Counted from the first letter of the stretch, positions 23,257 through 35,118 are shown. The stretch: DNA of 64,000 bases from Helicostylum pulchrum (GCA_025677825.1 JAIXMO010000020.1:372001-436000); one strand, 5' to 3'. Made by a program: numbers and translations. The notes: generated from the sequence alone by a model not told the origin.

Positions 23257-24350
23257 CAGTAAGTATTTTTATACGTGTATCTTTTTAAATGAGCCTATAT
23301 GTTATATTGATTATTCTACTTCGTTCTAGCGTTTTTGTGCCGGCACCAAAGGATAATGTTCTTCCTAAAGCTACCGCCGCTCATAAGAGCCCTTCCTGCT
23401 CAAATGTGTTCCACCACAACTGTGATGCTGTATAGATATCGGGCTACTTTTCTTTAAAATGCTTTATAAAGGTAAATGATGAACTGTAGATTGGTCGCTT
23501 ACCAGCAAAAAATGGCGCAGAGCGTCCACAACCCCTTCATATTTTTCATCTTTCGGATAGATACTTGAGCTATTTTGATGGATTGATTGACAATTGTCAT
23601 CATTTAAAGAAACTTACCTTTTCTACAGCTATCGTAAAACTACTTTGGAAATATGTCTTTTAAAATATAGCACGTTTTAATTTGATTCCAACCATGCTAT
23701 TTGTTACTATTATGGTTTACAGCACTTTTTATTTTATGGCTTTATAAAAGTGGGAAGGGGGTGACAAGATATTTTTGTCTCACGACGACATGATTTTTTT
23801 TTTAAAAATCGTCATTTCTTGTTAATAGAACTACGAGTAAATAAAATAATAGTCTTTCAAAACGTAGCGTCTCTCTATATGAGTACACCTATGTTATTTT
23901 TTTACTGCGGTTAATTAGACAGCTCTTTTATTTTATGGTTTTGTAAAAATTGAATTTTTTTTTTGCATGATATTACTGCACTCGAGTACGGGACTCTAGT
24001 ATCACTTGACTATTACGGGAGTATTAAGTACACGTCGCTGTTCGGGCGTATGGGGACATACCGGATCAGGTCTACTTGGATCTTTTTTGTTGGTCAGATA
24101 TCGATCGAAGGTTTTTGGTTCGAGGTTTTCAAGGTTTTCAAGGTTTTTCTGACTATAGGTAACCCACAAAAAAACATGGGCAGACGAACATTCTCTTTTT
24201 TGTAGACGAAGGTACATAGATACAAATCTCCTCGTGGTTACCCTTGGAAACTTTATTTGGAAAGGCTAATGTGTATTTTTATATATCCAAATAAAAAAGT
24301 CCAATAAAAACTATAAAGTCTACAATAAAAAAAAAAGTCTCTTTTATAAT
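23257..24350. other. Gene-poor repeat-rich DNA
   Basis: Contains the second copy of the exon-edge repeat (23440-23480) and a pair of similar segments at about 23722-23760 and 23918-23955 (TTATTTTATGG followed by CTTTATAAAA or TTTTGTAAAA). At 24121-24150 the motif GGTTTTCAA is repeated in tandem. No gene. Confidence 0.4.
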
Positions 24351-24438
24351 GTAATTTTGCTTACTTCGATCGCTATCTTCAGTAAAATCCTCTTGACGTT
24401 CTACTTCTCTCTTTGGAACGTCACCAGAATCCAGCATA
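24240..24438 (-). CDS. Possible tiny two-exon gene, very uncertain
   Basis: On the minus strand an ATG near 24438 opens MLDSGDVPKREVERQED and runs to a GTAAGC donor near 24369; a TATTGTAG acceptor near 24329 continues with a hydrophobic stretch (FIVFIGLFYLDI) and a stop. About 37 residues in total. The charged composition of the first part and clean splice sites are the only support; it could be chance. Confidence 0.15.
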
Positions 24439-24847
24439 TTTTATTGATACCATTTAAAAAGTAAGGGCTAGCTTAATCGTGGTAGAGTTAGGTGGTGACG
24501 GAGATCATGCTTGTACCGACACCATAGGAAAAGCCCCCTTGGATATATTTTAATATGAAGATATTGATATACACTATTCTATTTGCACGGTTGATTCAAC
24601 GCGAGAGCCTGTTACAAAATGTTGTACACTCTTATTGGTTTATAAGAAGTTTCCGTCCTCATTTACCCAGGTTAACACCTGCCGTTGTTGTTTATACAAA
24701 CAAAGAAACCGGCCTTTTGGACGTATTAAGATCGTCCCAGCTGGTGTTCAAATGAAACCTGGTGTGATTGTTTCTCAGCTATGATTAAATTCTTTAAACG
24801 TGTTTTATTGCTTAATCTTTCTCTCTTTTTTCCATCTTTATTTTAAC
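24439..24847. other. Promoter side of the EDE1-like gene with an open relic
   Basis: A plus-strand frame ending at 24784 reads RPFGRIKIVPAGVQMKPG before a stop and looks protein-like, but upstream of about 24715 the more protein-like frame (TPAVVVYTNKETG) is a different one. It may be a frameshifted gene fragment. The remainder is the 5' flank of the EDE1-like gene. Confidence 0.3.
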
Positions 24848-27279
24848 ATGTCGAATAGTGAGTTGGAATCAGCTAAATAAAATATACTTGGTTTAACTCT
24901 TTTTTTTCTTCAATACGGAAATAGATAACTGGGAATCACAGTTAAGCGCAGTGGAAAAGAATACTTACTTGGACTTTTTCAAAAAGGTAGATGCAGATAA
25001 CAAGGGAATTGTGTTACATGACGAAGCCATGGAGTTTTTAAAGAAGTCAGACATTCCTCAAAACATATTAAACCAGGTAAAAATAAGAGAGAAGCTTTTA
25101 TGTGATTTTTTTTTGATTCGTATGTATTATATAGTTTTGGAGTGCTTCCGATAGTGAAAATAAAGGATTTTTAACTGAACAGGAATTTTGTACTATTTTA
25201 AAACTAATTGCCTGTGCTCAACATAGTGTCATGACAGGTGACCCTATCTTGGCAACAAAAGGTAAAGAGGGGGGGGGGATACATACCTAATTTAGAGGAG
25301 GAGGAGAAGAAGAAGATACGAATGACCCTTTTTTCCTTTATATAGTACCTTTACCCGAGTTTAGTGGAACAGGAGCAGTGAATAGACAAGCGTCAAATAC
25401 CGAAGTAATTACACCGGAAGATAGACAAAAGTATATTGGATTATTCAATTCGTTTGGACCAGAGAATAATATATTAAGTGGAGATAGAGCCAGAGCAGCA
25501 TTTGTCCAATCAAACCTTCCTCCTCAAACATTACAGCTTATTTGGAACTTGGCCGATACTCGTAAATCAGGATCATTGAATCAAACTGAATTTATTATTG
25601 CCATGTTTTATATAGAACGCGCAATGAAGGGGTTCAATACTTTCCCTCCCACTTTACCAGCAAGTATTTATGCTTCTGCTACTGGAAGACCTACTGGTTC
25701 TCCCCTAGTTAGAAACACGACATTACATGTCAATAGTCCTCCTCCTATTCCCATTAGGTCTCCTGTATTTAAAGGAAGAACACTTGCTCCTGTCATTATC
25801 TCACCTGAAGAATATCAAAAATACAAGGTCTTTTTTAACCAATTAGACACTGATCGTACTGGTTTCGTTTCTGGTTCGGATGCTGTCGTCTTTTTTAAAC
25901 ATTCAAAGTTACCTGAATCTGAATTGGCTAAAATCTGGGATTTGGCTGATACTAATTCTTCTGGTATGTTATCAGAGCAAGAGTTTGCTATAGCTATGCA
26001 TATGATCAATAAAAGAGTATCTGGTGCTGAGATACCGAGTATCCTACCAAACTATAATATTCAACAGCAGCAACATCAGCCATTACCACAACAACAACAG
26101 CAGCAACAACCATTCCCACAACAGCAACGGCAGCAGCATCAGCAACAACAACAAAATGTAGACTTGTTAGGTTTATCTTTTGATGGACCACCGCCACCTC
26201 CATCACCGTCAGCATCATCATCCAATGTAGATCAATCAGCCTTGTTACAAACAGAAACAAATCGAGTTCAAAATACTCGCCAGCAACTTTTAACAGAATC
26301 ACAAGCAGTACAAGGATTATCACATCAAATTGAAAGTCAAAAAGAAGCATTGGCCAAAGTGAAAGGGGAAGCTGAAGAAGCAGAACGTTTATTACAAGCA
26401 GAGAAAAAAAAGAAGGAGGAATTGACGCAACAGCTGCAAATGTACCGCCAAGAAACAAAGCATTTCTCAACCAGGGCAGATCATGCCAAGGAAGAACTTT
26501 TAAAAGTAAAGAGCGAAATTGAAGAATTAGAAAAGGAAAAGGCTGCAGCTACTAGTAAAACTACATCACCTAGTGTCCATCATCAAGATGTATTTTCATT
26601 ATCGTCGGGTCCTTCGTTAGGCACAAGTGGTGGATTATTTGCTAAAGTAAGCGAAGTTACAACACATCATACTGGACCTTCATCGTCAACAGCAGAAGCA
26701 ACAAAAGATGGAGGGGGAGGATTATTTTCCAAGGTAAATCATTCGCCTATTACATCACACCAAACTGGACCTGCTAAAATGTTTGATCCATTTGCTGGAT
26801 TTAAAGCATCAAGTAGTAGTGCACCATCACCTACATTATCCATGAATAAATTAAAGCAAGAATCTGAAAAGAAGACAGATGTGACAAAAGAAGAAGAGAG
26901 ATCGATGACACCTAATACTAATTTAGATATCAGTGATATTGAAAGTAAGTTTCCAGATTTGAGTACGATGGAACAAAATTTTGCCCCTGCAGAATCAAGT
27001 CCATCACCAGCTGCAGCAGCTACAAAGATTGGCAGCCCAAAAAAGACCGAGACTCCTGCAGAAGCAAAGAAGTATGGATTTGATTTGTCCGCTTTTGAAT
27101 CATTTGGAAACCCTTCCAGATCAACAAACGATGAATTGGGCTCGTTATTTACGTCACCTACTACACAAACCAAGGAAACGAATAATGATGAATTTGACGA
27201 TATCTTTGGAAGTAGTACTACTACTAATAAGACAACTACAACAAAACCTACAAACTTTGAAGATATCTTCTTCAAGTAA
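24848..27279 (+). CDS. EDE1: EH-domain endocytic scaffold, Ede1/Eps15-like
   Basis: Four exons: 24848-24857 (a 10-base first exon, MSN plus one base), 24925-25076, 25135-25261 and 25346-27279; 740 residues. Ede1/Eps15 proteins arrive first at clathrin-coated pits and bind NPF-containing adaptors. Three EH domains are visible: about 10-95, 119-190 (LADTRKSGSLNQTEF as its EF loop) and 245-322 (IWDLADTNSSGMLSEQEF). Then come a Gln-rich stretch (about 330-375), a Pro run, a coiled coil (about 398-497) and a disordered tail with MFDPF and several DIFG/EDIF-like acidic motifs that could bind AP-2. No UBA domain is seen at the C-terminus, unlike yeast Ede1, and the protein is about half as long. The tiny first exon is inferred from an ATG followed by a perfect GTGAGT donor. 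Confidence 0.87.
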
Positions 27280-27367
27280 ATAATAATAGTAATAAATTTC
27301 TTTTTTTTTTCTTTTATTTTATTTTATATTTAAATAATAATTATACATGTGATGTATTTGTATATTT

Positions 27368-27946
27368 TCAACTGACAAATAACAATCGATTCTTAAATTG
27401 TTTCAAAGATTTAGTAATTTTTTGTGTAAATACCAAGTCTTGCTTTTGATCACATATTAATATCGACTTTAAATTAGTTTCTCCTGTAGAATGTCTTCTT
27501 ATAGTTGGTAATTCCGTATTTCCTTCTTCATCATCAAAATCTTCATCAAATACTGTACAAACGACAACTACTTTTTCATCAAAGCTTACTTTTCGTTGCC
27601 TCCTTTTAGTCGTCTGTATTGATGCTGGTGATGAAAATGTCGTTACAAGTGGGTAAGGTCGTTTAATTAATACTTCCTCTGTATTCTTTGGCATTACTTT
27701 TTGTTTACGGATAGGTGAAAGCGATGAATTTTTTGGCGCTTTACTATATACTTATAAAGTTAGTACCATAAATTAAAAAATTACCAAAAAAAAAAAGAGG
27801 ACTTACAAGTGTTGTCGTGGAATGGAAGGAATAATTTGCTTTGGTTGTCGTAGATTAGACGACTTGAAGGAAAGTTCTTGATAAAAACAGTAAGAGTGCG
27901 AAGCACCTATTATATGGTCTTGAATAGGCAAAGCAACTACAGACAT
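27368..27946 (-). CDS. Small conserved-looking protein with a possible PP1-docking motif
   Basis: Two exons on the minus strand, 27946-27807 and 27743-27368; 171 residues. I do not recognise a family. The centre reads RRQRKVSFDEKVVVV, where KVSF (98-101) preceded by basic residues fits the RVxF docking motif of protein phosphatase 1 regulators, and a strongly acidic patch (DEDFDDEEG) follows. The N-terminal half is Ser/Pro/Lys-rich. Its 3' end faces that of the EDE1-like gene 88 bases away (convergent). The reading frame across the intron is clean. Function is inference only. Confidence 0.6.
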
Positions 27947-29530
27947 GATTTATATATTATAAAATAAGGAAAAAAAAAAAAGAGGGAAAAGAGAATAAAA
28001 GGAAAATTTGGGGTACTTTCTTTTATTTTATATGTGTGTGCGAGTATATCTAAACCCAGTCATAAAAAGTTGTTTTGGGACTAATGCAGAAAAAAAGATA
28101 TACTTTCCTGAAAGTGAAGACATTGCTTTTTAAAAGATGATATATTTATGGTGTACGATCCTCTACTCCAGAAAACTGAGCAAGTATCCTCTCGCATACA
28201 GAAAATAAAAAACTGCGGTATTTATGGCTCCAGTGCTTCTTTTGGTAAGAGGTCATCAGCTTCTAAAATAAAGCTTTACTAGCGTCGTAGATCGCAAACT
28301 AGCAGACTGTAGAATAGCCATCGAGTAGCCGTATTGAGTTTTCTAATAATCATAAACTGCTTGAGATAGACTTTTAACTGCCCTGAACTTATTAGTAGAG
28401 AAAAGTCTTTGGAACCACCCTCATCGATTAAACCAAAATCAAGACCATAGTAAACAAAAGAGAGAGAAAAAAAAAGAGAAAAACTCCACTTTCTTACATC
28501 TCTCTCCTCTTATATTTTGGGAGGTTTTTTTTATTCATGTTACATACTTATGTTAATACTTATAACGGATACATACTCACTGGGCAAAGAAAAAAAAATA
28601 CACACGAATTTAATTGTCTATGGGGAAAAGCATATGCTTTTCCCTTAATAGTTAAAATAAACGTCATACCTTTTATTTATAAAATAACTAACAGTACAAT
28701 TCTAGACCGTAAAACTTCATTTTACAATTTACCAATATATCATCTGAATGTATATGTACATTATTATTTTTAGCTGATTCGGTTATACTTTTGCATACTC
28801 AGTAAATTGAATGATATTTGATGTACAAGCAGCTAGAAAATAAATTTCAGTTCATATACATTTTGTATATCGACTCTTATTCCCGTAATAAGATCAAGTA
28901 TATTAAGCTGGATATAAAATTAAATTTGTTTGGAATGTGGGGCATTGTATAATGTTTATATTAATTATCATCATCATTATCATCATCATGCTCTCTCTCC
29001 AGGGTCTTCTTTCAAGTTGCATTAACATATCCTGTTACACCATTCACAAGTCCTTTCAACTTTAAATTTCTGTAACTCTATATTCTTATTGTTAAGCATT
29101 TTAAGGTTATTGTAGATTACTTGGGAAAAAAAGAGGGAGCGGCGGGATACTGTTACTACTACTGCTATATATTCGTTTCGTATATCATCTTCTTTTTTTT
29201 TTTGATCAACTCTTTTTAAATAAGTAGTATTATAGAACTGCCTTGACAGCCAATATTACCATACACTTAATAGGCACGCGTATCATTTGATGCAGGAGCT
29301 AATGTAACATATGATGGTTAATCATTTGCACGAGTAACTATTTTTAGGTCATAGAAAACAATAGAGTTATTATTTTGCAAAAGTAGATGGGATAGGTCAT
29401 TTAATAAAATATACACACCTGTGGTCCGAAGGATGCCCGCTCCCCCATTTTATCTCGCCCTCTCTTTTTTTTTTACAGCCCTTTCTCTTTGAATTATATA
29501 ACACACTTTATACGTAAGCCTTTATGAACT
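27947..29530. other. Gene-poor region
   Basis: Promoter side of the 27.4-27.9 kb gene, then AT-rich DNA. Holds an ATC-type microsatellite (28966-28989, ATCATCATC with interruptions) and GA tracts. No gene supported. Confidence 0.4.
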
Positions 29531-29549
29531 TTATTAGTGAATATTCGTT

Positions 29550-29775
29550 TGGTTGACGCAGTAGCCGCACGATGTCGTAAAAAGGGGAGTTCGCTAGCGT
29601 GGCTCCAAGGACGCCGTTCTTGGAGTATACTACTAAGGCCTAATGGGGACCCAGCCTATTAACATGGCATGACACCGAAACGCCGGGAAACAAAAGAAAA
29701 TCAGACAAAAAAAAAAGCGCATCTCACTGTACATCCATACTACCTTTCTCGACAGGACCCTGTCGTCAGAATGAT
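29550..29775. other. GC-richer segment with perfect short hairpins
   Basis: About half G+C in places against a roughly one-third background. It contains CTCCAAG and CTTGGAG around a nine-base loop (29601-29623) and CGACAGG, two bases, CCTGTCG (29749-29764). No protein family or known RNA was recognised. It may be part of a mobile element or a structured RNA. Confidence 0.3.
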
Positions 29776-29991
29776 AATAATTCTTTTGACGGATATGCGA
29801 GCTAGCTTCATGTGCGGTACACAATTTTGGAAGTGTGATAGACAAGATCAATATTGTCCAAGTGCTATTGGTATAATATTTGTTAGTAAATTAATACCTC
29901 TATCATATCTGCAGTTCGAATATTTGACTGCCTTCCTAGTATTTGTCTTCGTGCATCTTTATAAATGCTATTTAACTGATTAAAATAGAGG

Positions 29992-30091
29992 TACGGTAGC
30001 GGCTCTATTTAAGGGTGGCCGAAATGTGAAATACCCTTATATCGAATATACCCTTAAATCAGGTCACCCCTAAATAGAGCCTGTTACTGTA
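29992..30091. mobile_element. 100-base MITE with both Tc1/mariner-like ends
   Basis: The left end reads TACGGTAGCGGCTCTATTTA, then AGGGTGGCC; the right end reads GGTCACCCCTAAATAGAGCC, then TGTTACTGTA. The two are inverted repeats of about 28 bases with a few mismatches, and only about 45 bases lie between. Both edges are TA. The ends match the solo ends at 4748-4804 and 23202-23256, so this is a minimal non-autonomous member of that family. Confidence 0.7.
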
Positions 30092-30540
30092 ACTTTAGTG
30101 GTTAAATAATGGTTTTTATGAGAAACAGGAAACGCGTTGGCAACACCTCCTATTTACACACAACACGTATTTTTTTTTCATGCGTTCAACTTAGACTTTA
30201 TTCGCATAAAAAAGAGCTTATATGGATCAAGTTGGAGTGGCAAGTACCTACTACGTATAACTATAAAAATGATTAACCAATATGAAACATATACTGGTAT
30301 AAAAAGACATAATAATGAGTACATATGTCACATGCTCTATTTTATCAGTTATTTATCGCATCTTTTTTTTTTTTGCCAGTCTTTTTCTTCTACTTCGCTT
30401 ATTATTTTATAAACTTATACGGGTCCTTCTTAGAAAAACTGGTATTCATAAAGGTGCATACGTGAAAAGCGATCTATCAACCTTTTTTTGTTATTTTTTA
30501 CTGAACGTGTAAATAGAACGTTTATCAAGAGTTTCCCTTC
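30092..30540. other. Intergenic, short repeated words
   Basis: Contains GAAACAGGAAACGC (30123-30136), also present at 21889-21902, and GTGTAAATAGAAC (30507-30519), also at 21410-21422. These shared words link this region and 21.4-21.9 kb as copies of some repeat that I could not delimit. Confidence 0.35.
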
Positions 30541-30559
30541 GTCATAGTTTTTCCACAGA

Positions 30560-31730
30560 AAAATTTTAAAAAGACGAAGGAGAAAGGAGACGGTAATACC
30601 CTTGATAATACCATTTCGACTCTGAAAGCTGCATCAGAAAGCAGACAACTTCTTCTGGCCCAAATTGACAATGAAACAATCACGGAAATGATTAAGGTAT
30701 TAATAAGGCATTACTATTATGCGGTCTTAAATCTTCCAAAACTAACAGTAATTTTACTAAACAGCGTTTTCAAGAGGGAAGCCACAGCGAAGTAACGAAC
30801 TTTTACGCATAGCTAAGTAAACACATTTAGTTACACCAAAATGTGTTTCTTGTAGCTACGACAATCCAAAAGGTTGAAAACGGTTGAACAGGTAATACAT
30901 ATTGCACATATAAAAGGCATTTAAACTAAACATATGAGTATATAAATCAGGTTTTTATTTCAAAAGATACACTCGTATACGAAGGATTAGAGGGAAGTCT
31001 TGGTGAGAATTTGAAGAAGCATGCTGCTGCTATAGTTCCCATTAATAGGAAACAGAAGTATTTTTACTAGTAATTTTAACGAAATAAATTATTTTATGAA
31101 AACGTCCTTTAATTTACCCTTCGTTTTTTTCTAGTTCAAAAATACATTACCGAAAACCATCTGTCTTCCATGAAGATAGAATCAAAATGTATTCTGAGGA
31201 AGATTACATTGTAAAATTTTGGTCCTTCATATTCGAATCTTTCTTTGGGACGGATGAGCATATATTTTTGCACTGGTAAATACATCACATATTTATACAT
31301 ATCAGTTTGCATTATTCTCTAATACTGCTTATGTTTAGGGGAGATACGGAGGCCGAATCATGCAAAAAATTTGGTTTAAAGATGAATATCGACATGCATA
31401 TGATGGAAGGAGGTAACTGTAGTTTGAACGCCGGTGGCTGAAAACAAAAAAAAAACTCATTTATTTGGGTTCTTTCTTTGGGTTTTTTATTGTGTGAGTA
31501 TGCTCGGCAGACCATTTGTAGCAAATATTTTAAAGACAGGTTGAAATTGGAGGCGAAGATATTATTAACATCAATATCCCTTTCGTTCAAATTATGGGTT
31601 TCGAAGCTGTACTTTCAATTCTGTCCGTAAAAGACAAGGGTGTTTATGTCGTTGAGGATTTGCTAAAATTTCGTTTCCCCACTACAAAAAAAAAGCAGCT
31701 AAGACTAGGTTAATACACTGTGTTAAAGTG
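30560..31730 (+). pseudogene. Decayed copy of the unrecognised multicopy family (copy B)
   Basis: Exon-like pieces in order: SRQLLLAQIDNETITEMIK (to about 30696), RQSKRLKTVEQ (30857-30891), YEGLEGSLGENLKKHAAA (about 30980-31030), RKPSVFHEDRIKMYSEEDY then FWSFIFESFFGTDE (31150-31275) and, after an intron, GDTEAESCKKFGLKMNIDM (31338-31400). Later pieces are broken by stops and frame changes: KYFKDRLKLE near 31528-31555, VVEDLLKF near 31653 and FPTTKK near 31676. The middle and end match copy A at 7344-8162 and the first three pieces match copy C just downstream. Here the Trp codon across the last clean junction is intact. Confidence 0.5.
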
Positions 31731-31907
31731 GCACGATATCCACACGGTATTGCTATCGGGTGGCGCACACTCGAGCCTTTTTTGAAAGTATTGTGGTAGA
31801 AGCATTGTCTTTGGTAAAGATGACTATTGGCTCTTACTACCATGTTCTATAAATTTATTAACGAAACTTGTTTGATTTTAGTACTTGTCACTGAACCTTG
31901 AAGATAA

Positions 31908-32500
31908 ATGGAAGAAGGAAAGTATAATCATAATGCCAGTAAAATGACTGACCTTGCAAATGAAACTGGCTGCTCAAAAGCCGAGCTTGAAGATTGGGTT
32001 CAAAAAATGACAAATAACCAGATAATAGACGAAGCTATTGGAAACTTACGACAAGCTTCTGGAAAACGCCAGCTGTTGCTTGCGCAAGTACATAATGAAA
32101 CAATCGAAAACGCAATTCAGGTAATATTATTTTTTAAAAAATATATATATTATGCTTAAGACTAACTACTTTTTATAAACAGAGAATTCAAGACAGTAAT
32201 GTTTAGGTATAAAAAAAAAATCAAAAAATGGAATACGTTTTTCCTAACAGTTTATTCCACACAGGTACTATGCCGGTCGAAGCGATTGAAACCGGCCACG
32301 ACAAAGGTAATACACACTACCAAAAAACAAAGAAAAAAAAAAGAAGTTAACCAACCTTTGTTCAAAAAAAAAAAGATGATAAATGCCAAATACAAGATAG
32401 ATTATGAAGGGATGGCGGGTAGTTTAAGCTACAACGTGCAAAAGCATGCGTCATGTGCTACACCTATTAAAGTAAGAGACATGTACTTCAAAGTGTAAGT
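31908..32500 (+). pseudogene. Partial copy of the unrecognised multicopy family (copy C)
   Basis: An open stretch from ATG 31908 reads MEEGKYNHNASKMTDLANE and continues to RQLLLAQVHNETIENAIQ before a GTAATA donor at about 32121. Then come CRSKRLKPATTK (about 32272-32307) and YEGMAGSLSYNVQKHA (about 32404-32450). These align with the first three pieces of copy B, 1.3 kb upstream. The C-terminal GDTEAE part is absent, so this copy is truncated. Its N-terminus is the most intact of the copies. Confidence 0.5.
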
Positions 32501-35118
32501 TGTATTGAATAAAAGTACTTATAAGCGTGTTACTAATATAACTTTCCGATGTATAGCACATGCATAAATAGGATATTAGACATATCGTCCTCGTCATCCG
32601 TATCCTTCTTAAAAAAATATCAAAAAAAAAAGTAGATAAAAAAATAATCTTACAACTTACTTCAATCAACGAAATGCATTATCAAGATATGAATTTACCA
32701 TGCCAAACATTATTTAAACATGTAATACAATAGTTTTTGCTGTATACGTTTACTACGACAGCTAAGTTTTTTTTACAAAAAAAACGAAGGTATCAAACGC
32801 AAATAGTATACAAGCCCTCAAAGAACTGGATTTAAGTGGTGATAAAAAATGTACAAGATTTCTAATTTGTAGTGAGCAGATCACGATAAAGAATAACAAA
32901 CAGGTGCTGGCTCCTCATCGACAACTTTCTTGTGATATACCCACCTAACACTGCACTTGACAATGCAGCTATTGACAGTAGCTTGATAGTTGGTTACAGG
33001 GCATAGTATCGTAAGTATTGTTTGATTGATTCATTTTTTTATTTATTTGCTTAGTAAAATAATAAAGTTGGTTTTTGTTACATCACTGACAAAACGAAAA
33101 TGATTTTTTTGGCGAAATGTAAACCTCTTGTCTGTTTAAAGCACACACACGCATTGTAGCTGTGAATACATCGACGGACTACTTTTTTTACCATCATATA
33201 AAAGTCGCTCTTTAGGCTGAGAAACTAGCTCTCTGTGGTATCTGACTAGACGAAAGTATTTACAGTATTGTAATGTGTCTGTGCGTGTGTCATTCAAGAA
33301 CAATGATATAGAGCTGACAGTAGGACGACTGATGGGTCTCTTACGAAGTTTCTAGATATAATACCTCTACCTGACAAGGTTTGGGCCAGCTCTTATGAAG
33401 TCATGTGTGAAACGAGCGTTTTCTAAACGACATTGTTGTATCGTTAGTATACAGTATAGACTGTTAATGGGGTAGAACTATTTGATAAATTTTAAAGATG
33501 TATCGTAGTTCATTTAGTTTATTTCTCATTAGTAGTTAAGCCGCGTAAACCAACCAGGTATCAAGTCATCTGGGATCCAGGGCCATACTTAATTTTTTTT
33601 TATAAAAGATTTTTGTTTTGGGCGTCGAGTTATTTCCACCGTCTCGCAGTTACTGCTGTCAGTAAAAGCTTTCGTTGCTTTGAGGATTAGAGAAACGTGT
33701 TATTTAGAGCTACATTACCAAAGAAATTGTATCATATGTTGCGTTGACTATTGCTTCTTCAGCAGTGTTTAATTCGATATAACCATCAATGTTCATTTAA
33801 ATTGTTCGTTGATCCTTAGGACATTTTGTTTATCCTGAATTTATCGGTAGATTAGTTCTAACTTTCCCCTACAAATCTAATTAATTTTCCTATTATCTCT
33901 CTATCACATCTTCACTGGACGCTAAACGAAATATATTACCCAAAAACACACGCTACAAATTTTAAGATGGTTGACCACTATGTCCTATCCATTTATAATA
34001 AAACCTGGGGTCATATATATCTTAGTTACCAGTCGTGCATGAGATGCAGGAAGTGATAGATGCAAATAATACCAAATTAAATTGGGCTAAAAACGAGTAG
34101 TAATATCAAATAAGAAATAGAATCTACACACTTAGAATTTCGGTTTTTTTCAACAACAAAAAGTATTTTTAAAGACGAGAAAGGTCTCAAGATTCACCTT
34201 AAAACAATTTATAATTAATGACCGGGTTTCTGATATCATTTTGAAAGAAGGATTATATACTAATACTGATAAAGAAGATGAAAACAAAACTTACAAACCT
34301 GACTGTGCACCAGAAAAAAATTGGCGTTCTTGATCGGGAACCCTCTGGTCCCGATAAATTAACCATGTGGTGAAAATCTTGTCCATGGCTTTACTTAAAG
34401 ATAATGCCTCGAAAAACAAGTTTGAATTGGTAGTTGCACGCTCTTCGACAACATCCGCTCATCTTAAATATGGAAGAGTTGGCGAGTATCGAAATTCGCG
34501 TAATTTACCAGAAGAGTAACGTATGCTTCGGAGGAATAGTTATAGAACCCGATGCCCTTTCAATATTCAGTTAGGAGCGAATAAGGGAAATAGTTTTATT
34601 TACTTATGCAAACCGACGAGATTACTCATAATCACTTACTCGGAGAAGATAATATCCTTGCCCAAATTTACTTTGCACTCAGTACAAATCATAGGAGAGC
34701 TTCATTAAGTGCTTTCGTCACTGAACGACTTACGCGAACTCTGTAAAGAGAGTAAAGGCCGTTCAGACGTTGGATAGCACCTAGATATTTTTTGACAACG
34801 ATAATCGTTTTACGGTGTTCAGATTCTTTGAGAAGTATTATTTCTGCTAGGAAAGTAGAAGCTGTTAACATTTTATGACCATCTGACGCTTAAGTCTTTA
34901 GTCGATAAACGTTCCTTTCTCTTCAAAAAAACGAGCAAGAGAGATTCTGTAATTGTATTTTTTTTGCATTTTGAAACCTTTTATGTCCCGCGAAGCGAAT
35001 CCAAATGTGTGAAGAAGAACCAAAGATTGAGAGGGTGACTGTTTTAGCTATACAATAAACCTCCCAGGAGATTCTTCTTTTTACCCTGCTTACCTTCTTT
35101 TTTTTTTTTTGTTACGAT
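32501..35118. other. Gene-poor region with scattered relics
   Basis: Mostly AT-rich and featureless. Around 34200-34520 the plus strand reads pieces such as KILSMALLKDNASKNKFELV in broken frames, and 34871-34689 on the minus strand is open with VKKYLGAIQRLNGLYSLYRV. Both look like old coding fragments, possibly of the same unknown family; neither is recognised. The last 150 bases are the promoter of the gene at 35119, with a CT-rich and T-rich tract. Confidence 0.35.

Noticed and set aside
24650..24784. Protein-like C-terminus RPFGRIKIVPAGVQMKPG
   Set aside because: Not listed as a gene because no frame can be extended upstream without a shift and the family is unknown; kept only as a remark in the flank.
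26006..27275. Long open frames antisense to and overlapping the EDE1-like gene
   Set aside because: They are low-complexity shadows of the Gln/Ser-rich coding strand and show no family motif.
29620..29690. Resemblance of GGGACCCAGCC to an HDV-like ribozyme core
   Set aside because: The remaining helices of the nested pseudoknot could not be built; the similarity is too short.
29669..29983. Plus-strand ORF of about 104 residues
   Set aside because: Composition is unlike a protein and the region has hairpin structure; no motif.
21889..30136. GAAACAGGAAACGC at two places as possible LTR ends
   Set aside because: Only 14 bases are shared and no longer flanking match was found, so LTRs are not supported.
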